Notes under the pieces: generated by a model
What the model was told of the DNA's origin: nothing
The model's input: the letters and a program-made list of their open reading frames with translations, nothing else
Databases searched by the model: none
Translations under genes and position numbers: made by a program
Assembly: GCA_013339765.2 (NCBI GenBank)
Contig: CM023449.1
Coordinates: 21,051,888 to 21,115,887 of the forward strand
From: Haemaphysalis longicornis
Taxonomy: Eukaryota > Arthropoda > Arachnida > Ixodida > Ixodidae
Direction: 5' to 3'
Length of the DNA stretch: 64,000 nt
Shown here: positions 53,718 through 64,000 of the stretch, piece after piece
How the letters are laid out: each line of letters starts with the position of its first letter
Numbering within the stretch: the stretch's first letter is position 1

Positions 53718-54281
53718 TTAAAGGAGTACTGACACGAAAGTTGAAAGCCCAGATAACTATGTAAAAAGCTTCCTTTGTATATGGAGATACCCCCTTGGAA
53801 GTTTAAACCGGAACCATTCAGTGGAACATATTTTAAATCAATTTTAATCCTTGCGCGCACGAGAACGCTCGTCGACATTATTGATCAAGCTGACCCAAAC
53901 GGCCAACGTCCGGGCTCCTATGACGTATCGAGGCGGCCGCGGTGCCGTTGGCGCGCGTTTTTGCGCCTTGTGCATCACGTCACAGTTTTTGGGACTGACG
54001 GCACGTTTGACTACGCCCGATCGGCCCTGTCTGGCGCGCGCGCCCGGACCGGCATCAGCTGTGGCTCGACGAGAACACTGACGTCACATGCGCCTTCCTG
54101 TCCTGGCGGCTGCCTGGGTGTTCGCTTTACCGAAGCCGAAACTGACACGAATAAACGGAGCTGCAAGTAATTGTTTATGCTGCGTTCGACAATCTAATGT
54201 ACCATTCTATGATTGGTGAGCTCGTAGGAACCTCTAGCTGCGAAAAAACGTAATAAAAAATTTCCTTTCAATACTTCTTAA
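53718..54281. mobile_element. TTAA-flanked MITE, copy 2
   Basis: TTAAAGGAGTACTGACACG at the left; the decayed right end is AAATTTCCTTTCAATACTTC then TTAA. The interior matches 10313-10912 in reverse along its length (GATAACTATGTAAAA, GGGACTGACG, GACACGAATAAACG, CATTCTATGATT). Confidence 0.9.
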
Positions 54282-54474
54282 AAAAGAAAAAACGTCTGTC
54301 GTGGCTGGAAAGGGGGTGAGCGAGTTACCAAAGGCTAGTTCCTTCAAACTGAACAAAGTTGGATACTGTCTTCATGGCCTCTTTAATACTTTGATCATTT
54401 ACTTCCATTATGAGATTTCCCGGTGCCTCTGAGGTGTGTAAAAAAATTCTGCAGAAATTCACAGAATGGTCTAC
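54282..54474. other. Spacer between MITE and satellite block
   Basis: No feature seen. Confidence 0.4.
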
Positions 54475-55143
54475 TAATGCGTAGCATTCTTATACCGTCT
54501 GTCTTGAGTGTGAGTTTTTTCCATCCAGATTTTTTGTTTTTTCGAAATCCTGTCCGGCCAATTATCTCCAATTACGCTATTATAACGATTATATGTGAAA
54601 CTTTCGCGAAATCTACATTATCGTGGAAATGCCATGCGGTATTCGTTTTGACATTTTCCGTATTTTTTATATTTTTGTAACATTTTAGTTTTTCAATATT
54701 TCGCTCGGCAAATTATCTCCATTTACGTTATTCTAAGGATCACATTTGGAACTTGGGCGAAATCTGCAATATTATGGAAATGCAGGGCGTTAGGCGGTTC
54801 GCCATTTTCCGTAATTATTTTATATTTTTCTCATTTTTTTAGTTGTTGAAATTTAGTTCAACCAATTATCTCAACTTACGCAATTATAACGATTACAGGT
54901 GAAACTTTCGCGAAATCTACATTATTGTGGAAATGCCATGCGGTATACGTTTTACAGTTTCCGTAATTTTTTATATTTTTGTTATTTTTTAGTTTTTTCG
55001 AAATTTCGCTCTACCAATTATCTCCATTTACGTTTTTCTAAGGATTACATTTGGAACTTTGGCGAAATCTGCAATATTGTAGAAATGCAGGGCGTTACAA
55101 GCTCCTGGCTGTGAGGGCACTCGACAAAGAATGCTACGCATTA
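54475..55143. mobile_element. Satellite dimers (A-B-A-B) between 17-bp inverted ends
   Basis: TAATGCGTAGCATTCTT at 54475-54491 and its complement at 55127-55143 enclose four monomers of about 152 bp (ATTATCT starts at 54561, 54712, 54865, 55017). Monomers 1 and 3 share GAAACTTTCGCGAAATCTAC and GCCATGCGGTA. Monomers 2 and 4 share CTAAGGAT-ACATTTGGAAC and TGCAGGGCGTTA. There is no protein. Confidence 0.9.
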
Positions 55144-55217
55144 AAGGCCTACACCACTGTTCACCACAGGAGTGCGGCGTGCATGCAGGTGTCGCGACGA
55201 CAGTACTGCTCAAATGC

Positions 55218-55375
55218 AGTGAACCTTCGTTACGACGAAACATCGCTTTATTCGAATCTGTCTCGTGGTCTCCACTTCAGTGCACTGAGAGCGAATCGTC
55301 TCTTTTAACGAAAATCGCTTACAAACGAAGCCAGATTCCGTCCTGAGAACTTCGTATGACATGGTTTATTGTACC
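55218..55375. mobile_element. pogo/Tigger-like MITE, copy 2
   Basis: CAGTGAACCTTCGTTACGAC at the left pairs loosely with GTATGACATGGTTTATTGTAC at the right. CAGTRAACC-type ends are typical of pogo/Tigger elements. The body is related to 50546-50708. Confidence 0.65.
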
Positions 55376-57103
55376 ATCTAGAACTACATAACCGGGAGCT
55401 CGAATTCGTCTCTGACTCTTCTTACCAACCACCTTCGCTATTCCACTCTATGTGGGCATGCCCCCAAGATCCCCTTCCGTTGTGTAAATAGTGATGAGCA
55501 GTGGGAGCGTGCGCTGGGCAGCTCGGACCTGGACGTGCAACACTCCTGGTCACAAGAGCTGTAACCGTCGCCGCCAGACTTCAACCGGCGGCCACCACGC
55601 ATCGCTAAACCACAGGACTCAATAAATGTGTTTCTCTCTCTCGCTCGCTATGCATCAGCGCTGGAGCACGCGGCCACAACTCTTCTCTCGCAGCACACAA
55701 GTTGCAGGAAAAGCGGCGCACAACCTCTTTGGGGGACCGCACGAATTAATTACGGCAATCCCGTCCGACGACGCGCACCCGCCCGGTCTATTGTTGTCAG
55801 CGCACGTCTCACGAGCGGGCGCCTCTTCCCAGGCATCCACCGTGGACGTTGAGTAGATGCAGGGGCGCGTCTGGGATAATTCAAGCCAAAGCAAAGCTCC
55901 AAAGCAACGGATGAGCAGACGGACACCGCCAAACCTGTTTTGCAGACCGCAAAGCTGGACACGGCAGTCGACGACTCGGCGACTGGCTGTCGGGCAGTAA
56001 TGGCCTCTCTCGTGTGACTGCGCGGCACGTACGTGGCGTCGGAGAGAAAACAAGCCGACAGCGACGAGCAGTCGTAACCAGGCTACGCCAGGCGACGTCG
56101 TGCCGGGGACGGCAGACAGATGGGGAATCGAAGAGCGGTTGGCGAAGGCGGGCCGTGATTTGGGCAGACGACTCCTTGTTGCTGACGCGGGAGCCCTTTT
56201 GACGAGGGACAAGATAGAGAGGACGAGCGGTTAAGATGGAGGGTAGCTGGTCTGCAGGAGTCGAATCACTGTGAGGTGCAATAGAGGGGTAAGGGAAGGT
56301 TTGCGCGCTCAGTGACAGGGACATGTGGGCCTGCTGAACCTGCCCACCTTCTCGCATAGATTGGGCGCCGACTCGGTGGAGTAATGCGCCTGTGGTGACC
56401 GAATGCGGCCGGCAACCTCGTCAAGCAGAGAACGCTATTATCAGAACTTTGTGCCGGTAAGTTGACCCAAAGCAATGCTATCAGCTGCCCGCAGACTTAG
56501 CTTAGACGTTGTTGAGCGCGAAAATGGTGATCACAAAAGATGCGTACGACGCCTTCACGTGCGTGTATGCCCTCTTCTCTTATGGTGGTCGTGGTTGAGT
56601 TGAACAATTAATGAAGTCAGCGCCGATTTATCCAACAAGAAGTTCTGCTGAACGGGCTGTCTGCAACTTTCACACGCAACATCACTTATCGGATAAACCA
56701 ACGTGCGCGAAGTTTTCCTTACCCGAGATGCGGCGCAGGCGACGGAGAAGGAGCGCCGAACTCGTCGCACGCTTCATCACTCCCGTCGTCAACACATCGG
56801 AACCGACCTGACGCAACGACCGCGTTCCCGGTGGCTGTTATCGGCGAGTTCTGTTCGAGCGTATTCATGACTAATGAAAGGTTTAACGACAAGAACGAAA
56901 CGGGAACACGAAACCGCGCAGCGTTTAGGTGAACCCTTCCTGCGCTCGCTAATCGCGCTGCTTTATTTGTAGGCAGCCGCAACCGACAATCCGAAACTGT
57001 AGTCCTCAGTAAGAAAGTGCAGCTGTCTCTTTTTTCCCCAACGAAGAATAGACAAAGCAGCTCACCAAGTCGATCTGCACATTAACCTTGGCATGACCGT
57101 TCC
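55376..57103. other. No gene recognised
   Basis: Long overlapping frames on both strands at 55655-56357 reflect GC-rich sequence and have no domain pattern. AATAAATGTGTTTCTCTCTC near 55620 may be another retroelement tail. Confidence 0.35.
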
Positions 57104-57255
57104 CATGTATATTATATACATTTATATATATTTTTATATATTATATTATATACGTATTATATATTATATTATATTATATTATATTATATTATATATTATG
57201 TATATTATATATATATTATATATATACGTATTTATATATAATATATAAATACGAC
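57104..57255. repeat. (AT)-rich microsatellite
   Basis: Irregular ATATT/TATA repeats over 150 bp. A C-run follows at 57319-57340. Confidence 0.95.
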
Positions 57256-57340
57256 CATGGTTAAGGGCCAATAAAGGAAGCGCAAAGATACCTAACACAA
57301 CCAGCCTCAGGCTTATCCCCCCCCCCCCCACCCCCCACCC

Positions 57341-58007
57341 CTCCTGCAATCTCGTCTTTGCATCTGAACTTGACAAGCCTGGCACCCTTCTCTCTCTTAT
57401 TTTGTTAAGGCTCTACGTGCAATACACTTGAAAACTCGCCACCAGTTGGCATTCTGGTACATCTCTGCCCATGAAGAGACCATGAATTGATAAGAAGATG
57501 AAGGTCCATTGGTTCTAATTCCAACCGATGCTGATAAGTTCTGTCACTGCATTAATATGCAGGAAATCATTGCTAAACGAAACCTTTGGGACCGGAAAAT
57601 GACTTTGTTGTAAGCGGTGCTTCGCTTAAAATCGGAAATTATTTACTCTCCCTCTTCTGCAGTTAGGACCGTAGAAGAATTAGAGTAAAGCGATTTAGTT
57701 CCAACGAGGCTTTACTCATGTGGCAAGCTGAAGCAAGCTCTACGAAAATTACTGCGGATGCTTAGAACCCTTTATGAATGTGAAGGCGAACGCTTAGTTG
57801 GACCTAGAGCCACTAAATAAGCTACGCTTAAGTTCGCCCCCGTTGGTGCTGCCACCTGTGAAGGTGGCTTGTATTGCACGTGCGGCAGGTATACCGCACC
57901 TTCCTCCCGCGCTGCGCTCGTCAGCCTCTCTCAGGGCCGCCTTCCGATCCTTCTCTGGCACCGCTGTTTCTCTTTCCCGGCGCGCGATCCCCAACTCGCT
58001 CTCCTAA
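57341..58007. other. Unassigned, with a repeat fragment
   Basis: GAAGGCGAACGCTTAGTTGG at 57782 and CACTAAATAAGCTACGCT at 57811 match pieces near 40621 and 39480, so this is part of a dispersed repeat whose limits I cannot set. Confidence 0.45.
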
Positions 58008-58502
58008 TTTTTGTAGCGTGAGCTACACTGGCCAAGGTTGAGCAGTCTCGCGTGGCTCCTGGAGAGCCGCGCTGCGCATGCGCGAGGAGCAGTGACGTCA
58101 CACGGCGCACAGAACGTTGCTCGCTGCCCGGCGTCTCTCTCACACCCGACGCGCCCAGCGTCTTCGCCGACCTCCGTTCCGCACGCGGCGGCCCGGTCCA
58201 CTTGACGATCATGCGAGGGGTGGCCTGGTGTGGATCCGATGGCTCGTGCGTCGCAGCAACACCGGCGTGCGCCTGTGGAACCAGCTTAGCTCTGGGGCCA
58301 TTGGTGACGCTGCGCCGGAGACGCTTGATAAGTATACATGTGTCACGTAATGCGTATACGGTGCGTGTGTCATTGAAGCAGCAGTAAGCATGATAATCAA
58401 GCTAATCCTAGACAACCAGCAAAGCTAAGAATAACCAGCTGAACCTTAGCTCACGCTACGTATATCTTGGCATAGCCGAGCTAAGCCACTGCTAATTTTT
58501 TT
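58008..58502 (+). repeat. GTAGCGTGAG-type element, long form
   Basis: Almost the same as 10996-11490 along its whole length, including GGAACCAGCTTAGCTCTG and GCAGTAAGCATGATAATC. The close match suggests a more recent spread than most repeats here. Confidence 0.8.
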
Positions 58503-61500
58503 ACCTCACGAATTTCTGAACCTCACAATGCGCGTGCTTGAAACATAAAGATCTAAGGCTTTCGCATTGAAAAATTGGACTATTTGAGACGTCCACAGTT
58601 CGTCTGGCGAAGTTCTCAAGCTTTCCAGAGGGAAAAACTGGACCTAGGTCCCTTGCTGGTGAATCCTTTTGTTCCTTTTTACCCAGAAACAACAGCGTCG
58701 ACACCCTCTCAAACGCACGTATTTCTTCTCGCGGAGCTGCACAGAACGAACACAATGTACCATCGTTCGACTCCCAACATTTGCGCAAATCGATTTCCTC
58801 ACGGCCAGCGCGGACGCCTTGAAGCAGATTTTTGTTTTTTCTTTTACCCGGAAAGTCCGGAGCGCGCGTCAAGAAACGGCGGCGCTTTCGAAGGACTCCG
58901 TACACACAAAAAGGAACGGCTGTGTGCATGCAGTACACGCAGTTCCACTCGACGCGCCTAGCGCGAAACAGGCCCAGAAAAAACAAAAGGTTAAAAATAA
59001 ACAGTGCGACGATTTGGCTAACCCATTTTTTTTTTGTCTGCCTTCAATTCTGCGCACCATTTTCTCCCGGATATTACGCGCCGAACGCGGCACTCGCAAA
59101 CCATTCGCGGTGCTGACGGGAGGCCATATTCTGCCAGCGCGGTAGAAAACGAGGCTTGCCTCGAGATTGCCCCCCTTTTCTTTTTTTCGCCGAGACAGGC
59201 GCTTTATCGCTCAGCCAGTGCATCAACTATCTAAGTAAGAAGAGTGAAAACGCTTCGAGTGCACGTTATTTCCTTTCCCTGCAGGTATTACTATACGAAA
59301 GTGGCCACGTGTAGTACAGCATACGAAGGCTTGGCGCGCTTGTACGAGGCGGACAGTAATTACATTTTGTCTGATTTCCGGGGAAAACTTTGCTAAGTGG
59401 CACATTTGCTATTTATGTGTGTTGCCGGAGCTAATGTAGCGCCGTTGTTGAAGAAAGGCGGCGTGTGTTCCGTCGTGTGTTCCGCGTCACTGCTTTGCGC
59501 ACCGTAAACACTGATTTTTTTTTTTCGCGACCGCGACATTTGGCGAATAAAGCTAAAAGTTAAGTTCCGAAATACTTCGACACAGAATTCGAGAAACAAC
59601 AACAACAAAAAGAAAACACACGGGAGAAAGCGTCTTTATTTCTGTACTGTGACGTCTGATCGTGTGAACGTTTCATATATTTATTGATTCCGAAAAAGAG
59701 TGGATCCACAAATATTTTTGAAGCTAAAGCGGTGGAGTGCCCTGATGTACCTTGCGGGATTATGGGGGTCTGCATTACCGCCAAGTAGTCTCAAGGCCTC
59801 GATTAGAGATGTGCAAACACTCCTCTCCCGTCGCTTTTAGGTCCGATCTCTCGCACTCGACTTCCGATTCCGACGAAAAAAAAAAAAGAACACGCAAGGG
59901 ATGTAGGCGAACGACCGCTCACCCGGCTGCCTGCCACCCGGATTGATATCAGTGACGCAAGCGTCCCTCCGTGAGGCTGAGATGAATGATTACGAGAATT
60001 TGAGACGAAGCAAGAGCGATTGCAACTTTATAGTACGCGTAGACTGGAGCAGCGATATGGCGCATCTGGCAGCCGCGAACGAGGCAGGAGCGAGTAAGTG
60101 AACGTCTACGAGCGGGAAGACGCTGAGTGCACTCAATTTTAGGGGCGAAGCCCCTTAGGGGCTGTTGGAGTCTCCTGTCGTCCTCGTAATCGTCGTCTCA
60201 TGTAGTCACGGCACTAAAACACCGGGTTACTCGTTTACAGCCTCGTGCTGGAGAGCTTCATGCTTCAAAGACAAGGGACATTTACAACAAAGCTGTATAT
60301 ATCCCCCCACCCCCTCAACGGTGTTATCTCCGTCGGAAAGAATGCCAAGGCGACAAGAGTACGCGTATACACTGCATGCTTGCCCCTCCCCAGGTTTCAC
60401 CTGAGTGGAGATGGCCCGGGATTTTTTAAGGGTCCCGCTCAAAACAAACACAACGCTGCAGGGGACGAAGGACGCCCCGTCTTGTATTTGGTTTGCTTAG
60501 CGCTCGATAGTCGGTAAATGAGGCCAGCAGAGAGATCCGTCGTGCTTGATTTCGTATACAGGTTCCGAGCTGCTTCTTTTGGGCATGTTGCGTCTTCGAG
60601 GTCTGTCGACCGCGAGGCAGCTCAGTCAACGGGAAATGCTCAGCGGGCTTCAACAGGGAAGGGATTAGCAAGCGTGAGTGGAGCCTGGCGTTTCGCAGTA
60701 GTGCGTAAGGCGTGTTTTATAATGGAGGGACGCAAAGAAGGGGCCATTGTAAAGGGAAAATGAACACAACAATCAAAAAGTTTGAATTGGCGTTCTGCGC
60801 ACCGAAAGTTTTACATGTGCCTGAGGAGCTATGAGGGGCGCCGTATATGGATCAACCATCTGGTTGGCTTTGACGCGCGCGGAAGTGTTGTACGCCCGGC
60901 TTTGTGAGACTGTCATGTCCCTGTGGACTTTCGCAAGTGTCATGCGTGTACAAAAGAAGATATAGACAGCCTCACCTCGTTTACCACCATCCCCATCCAT
61001 GACTTGACCTTGAGTCACGCCTTTGAGTAAAGAATTAAAATCATAATAATAATTTTCGGTTGACAGCACACGACGATTCTACTCTAAAAGGTCCATATAC
61101 CATACCCAGCTTTCTCGCTCAATTACAACCTCTCGGGAACCTAGAAAAACCACTTTAGGAAAATGATATTTGGCATAAAGCTAGAAGTCAACGTGAACAT
61201 TAAAACGCTAATAGAATATTTCAGGTTTCTAAATATTTTTTTGTGTAATTCGCTGTCAAATCTAACTCCCCATGCATTTCTATGGGATAGTTCCCATATA
61301 CGGTGCTTGTATGGACATGTAAGGCGAATATCTGGCCATTGTTTGGCAGGCACGTTTTGTGCTTTTTTAGGGGGAGAGGGGTGATATCGCGATAAGCAGT
61401 GTATGGCCAAATATCATGTTCGTCTTATGTCCACATCTATACTCTACCATATAGAACGAGTGCAAGTGTGCTTGTGAACGTGTGTGTAGTGTACGAGTGT

Positions 61501-62474
61501 GTGAGGGTGCCTCCCTTTCTCTTTCAGCTCCTAGTCATAATTTTTCTGATGACCTCGTTCGGGTGTTCTCTGGTCGGGCTGTGCCAGGCGAAAACGGTAG
61601 GCCACACGCATATATCTATATGCATACCCAAAAGGGGACGCTTGTTGTGCGTGCATGCACGCGCCTTCTACATATACACAGACCCTGCCCCACTCACCCC
61701 GCCCTCGAAATAGCGCTCGCATTTATTTGTCAGCACTGTTCTGTATGCGTTTTGCTTACTGTGGTGGCCGTTTTCCGCTGATCCGGGCGCTCGTCAACGC
61801 TCTTTTTTTTTTCTTTCTCAAATTGTGGGCATTGTTATGGCATGAGATTTCTTATTCTTGTATGCTTCATCGTTCGAACGCTTGCTGCACGTATACGTGG
61901 CAGTCACACAGGCGCATGCGCAGCGTGCAGTTACCATTGCAGGCAAGACGACCTCTACAAGTCTCTACTTTGTGGCTTCGGTGTGAAATCATCACTCATG
62001 CGTAGTACTGACCTCTTCGGTTCCGTTGTTCGGCTCCGGTATAGTACCCGGGCCTGTGAGCATCTCGGAAAATCCCATCCTTTTATCTCCCTTAATCTCC
62101 ACCACCCGGCCATGGGGTCCGACGCACACACGCCGGCGAGTTCGTCTGCCCGTCGCGCTTTCCATCGAGCTCGCCCTCAGCGCCCCTTGAACGACGTAAA
62201 GTAGGTCACTGGCATTGAAGCTCCCAGAACAGAAGCAGTAAAGAGATGAATGGAGCCAGGAATCCTAATCGCTGCACCGTACAATAAAGTGTTGGGCCAC
62301 CGTGTGCAAGGCATCGAGGATTGTTGACTTAAATGCGCTGTGCGAGGTGGCGCTAAAGATGGCGGGGCACGGTTACCGCAGACGCGGGAGAAAACCATTT
62401 TCCAGTCTATCGACGGCATCTTTGTCGGCGGTGGCTATTTTGAAAGACGCGGGCTCCGGGATCCGCTGTGCCCC
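58503..62474. other. No gene recognised; one hairpin motif
   Basis: In 4 kb I find only TTTTAGGGGCGAAGCCCCTT at about 60138 (the covarying GC-GAA-GC hairpin), A/T runs and short frames without domains. The 31-codon frame at 62113 (MGSDAHTPASSSARRAF) ends quickly and is not supported. Confidence 0.35.
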
Positions 62475-62828
62475 GGGGGCGGTATTCTCGTGTTTTGTCC
62501 GTTTTGTGTCCATTTCAAAAGTACCCGTTTTGAGCAAGCCCTGACTGGCTAAAAGTGAACACCCGGATGTGACGCCATGCAAGCACGGCGGAGCTATGAG
62601 CCGCGGTTTGTCGGAGCAGACGATTTGGAGCAGACGATTTTACGTCGCCGTGTTGTTGGTTCGCTGGCGGAACAATAAACGCCTAACAGATAATTTAAAA
62701 TAGGCTCAGTCGTTTAAAATGTGTTTACAAGAAGAGTTGGGCCAAAGTAAACCCAAAGCCCGCCTACAACTGGAAGTACGTCACAATAGATCGGACACAA
62801 AACGGACAAACACGAGAATGCCGCCCCC
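62475..62828. mobile_element. MITE with CGGTATTCTCGTG ends, copy 2
   Basis: GGGGGCGGTATTCTCGTG at the left and CACGAGAATGCCGCCCCC at the right extend to about 36-bp inverted ends with one change and one indel. The interior matches 26638-26982. Confidence 0.92.
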
Positions 62829-64000
62829 GATGCCGGTGTGTTCTCCGCCTCGGCTATTCGCTCGCCACGTACCTTCTTCCCATTTCCGTCAAGGGAGCGA
62901 AGTAAATCGTGGGCCCTCTTGGCCTTGGCGGTGTCGCCTCCCAGCGCGTTGCGAACAGCAGCTGCCAGTCTCTGTAGTCAAACAGCGCCGTCGTATCACG
63001 TCGTGTACGCCCCGCTCGCTTCCCGTTTGCTGAAACGGCAATCGTCGGGACGGGGCTGCTGTTCGTAGCGGCGGTCTCCCTCTCGTTCTCTCTCTTGCAC
63101 GCTCGTATTTCTTCCTCCAGCCAGCCTTAAAAGGCGGCTGACGAGGCAGCTCCTGTGCGACAAGAAAGCCATCAAGGCTATCATCGAGGCTTGGTTATGG
63201 TGGCTGCTTGGTCGTCGGCCGGCTTTCTTGTCGTTCCCATGAATGATCAAAATAACGCGTCACCAGAGTAAAACTAAGCACATATACGGTTCAATCTCTT
63301 TACGAGACCTGCAATAAGGAGGGGTTGCTGAGGCTTGCGCCTTACCTTAGGAGGTGTTTTTGATGATGCCGCTCGCACGCACCGCAATATCGTGACGAGG
63401 GGCGGGTTCCGACCGTCAGACCCTGGCTTACGACCGAAGGGCGCCATTGAAAGCTTGTGCGAGGCGGCAGCCTGGCCCACGAGCAAGGACCATGAACACA
63501 ACACGAAGTCTTGGTAGCTTGCTTCCTTTTTTTTTTACTTGATAACTGCAGGGGGCGCGCGTGCATTGAATGCGTACACTTATACAACAATGCAAAACCG
63601 GTCTTTTGCAGCGCGTCTTCGCTTGGAACGGCGGACTAGGAAAGAAATGAGCGCCCTACAACGCGAGGTACGGCTACGCTTCAAGCCTCTTTACTAGCTC
63701 CAGGCTGCCGCTTGCTGTGAAGCTCGCGGAGACTCGATGGAGCGTGGAAGGAGAGAGCCCGTAGTTCAGCAACAGCAAAGGAGTTTTAATCAAACTCGCA
63801 TCGGCTTAGTCTGCGTGCAGCGGCGGACAGACCCCCGATGATTGTGTTCGTCGGACCAGTGCATGCATGGCCCCTGCAATCCGCACTGATGCAAGATTGT
63901 GTTCGTGTTGGTCATGGACATTGTAACGAAAATTTGCGTCTGGAAGGGGCCAGGTTTCGTGAGCGTCCATCCAGATGTGCGACCAGAAATTTTTAGCGCA
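62829..64000. other. Right flank, no feature recognised
   Basis: Short GC-rich frames on both strands, a T-run at about 63529, and no repeat shared with the rest of the window. Confidence 0.35.

Noticed and set aside
55655..56357. Overlapping 185- and 158-codon open frames on the minus strand
   Set aside because: GC-rich sequence open in several frames at once, with no domain, signal or splice pattern.
58501..59145. 161-codon (minus) and 158-codon (plus) frames over the same DNA
   Set aside because: Opposite-strand frames exclude each other and neither has a recognisable pattern.
61550..61615. CTGATGA followed later by GCGAAAAC, as in a hammerhead ribozyme
   Set aside because: No proper stem II joins the two boxes, and stems I and III are not visible.

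Overview
This looks like a stretch of a hard-tick (ixodid, probably metastriate) nuclear genome. Three things suggest it: one intron-rich animal gene spread over more than 7.5 kb; at least six recognisable copies plus fragments of a tRNA-derived SINE of the Ruka type known from ixodid ticks; and a very dense mix of degraded non-LTR retrotransposons, MITEs, foldback elements and microsatellites. There are no operons, no bacterial genes, no CRISPR array and no canonical tRNA or rRNA gene. The species cannot be fixed from sequence reading alone.

The one gene I can identify with confidence is a GILT-type (gamma-interferon-inducible lysosomal thiol reductase) gene on the minus strand. Exon 1 (9284-8965) carries the start codon, signal peptide and active-site region. 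Exon 2 (5281-4981) carries the family signature CQHGPEEC. Exon 3 (1838-1719) carries PPHHYVPW. The last exon must lie beyond the left edge. The splice phases of the three exons agree. The active site reads CPYS, not CXXC. Three further coding-like pieces have no assigned family: 13259-13348 (+), 14769-14864 (-, Cys-rich, with a good acceptor) and 19702-19749 (+, a possible signal-peptide first exon).

The rest is mostly repeats. From left to right: foldback arms and a satellite-like monomer (0.5-1.0 kb); SINE and LINE fragments inside and around the GILT introns (1-9 kb); a composite SINE interrupted by an exon-like insert, a TTAA-type MITE and a GTAGCGTGAG-type element (9.5-11.5 kb); minisatellites (12-16 kb); a broken CR1/L2/Jockey-like LINE with a SINE nested in it (16.2-18.8 kb); scattered SINEs, MITEs and RTE-like 3' ends (20-35 kb); a repeat with a perfect 54-bp palindrome (36.9 kb); a hairpin-bearing direct repeat and a Penelope-like remnant (40-41.5 kb); a 305-bp near-complete foldback (47.2 kb); several MITEs (50.5-55.4 kb) around an A-B-A-B satellite block with inverted ends (54.5-55.1 kb); and more MITEs to the right end.

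No element here seems able to move by itself. The LINEs are frameshifted and the DNA elements have no transposase. The most interesting structures are non-coding: the 47.2-kb foldback, the inverted-repeat-bounded satellite dimer with its single-monomer relatives at 0.84 and 15.9 kb, the exon-like insert at 9.75 kb, and SINE ends with a covarying GC-GAA-GC hairpin. All homology statements come from reading the sequence; no database search was run.
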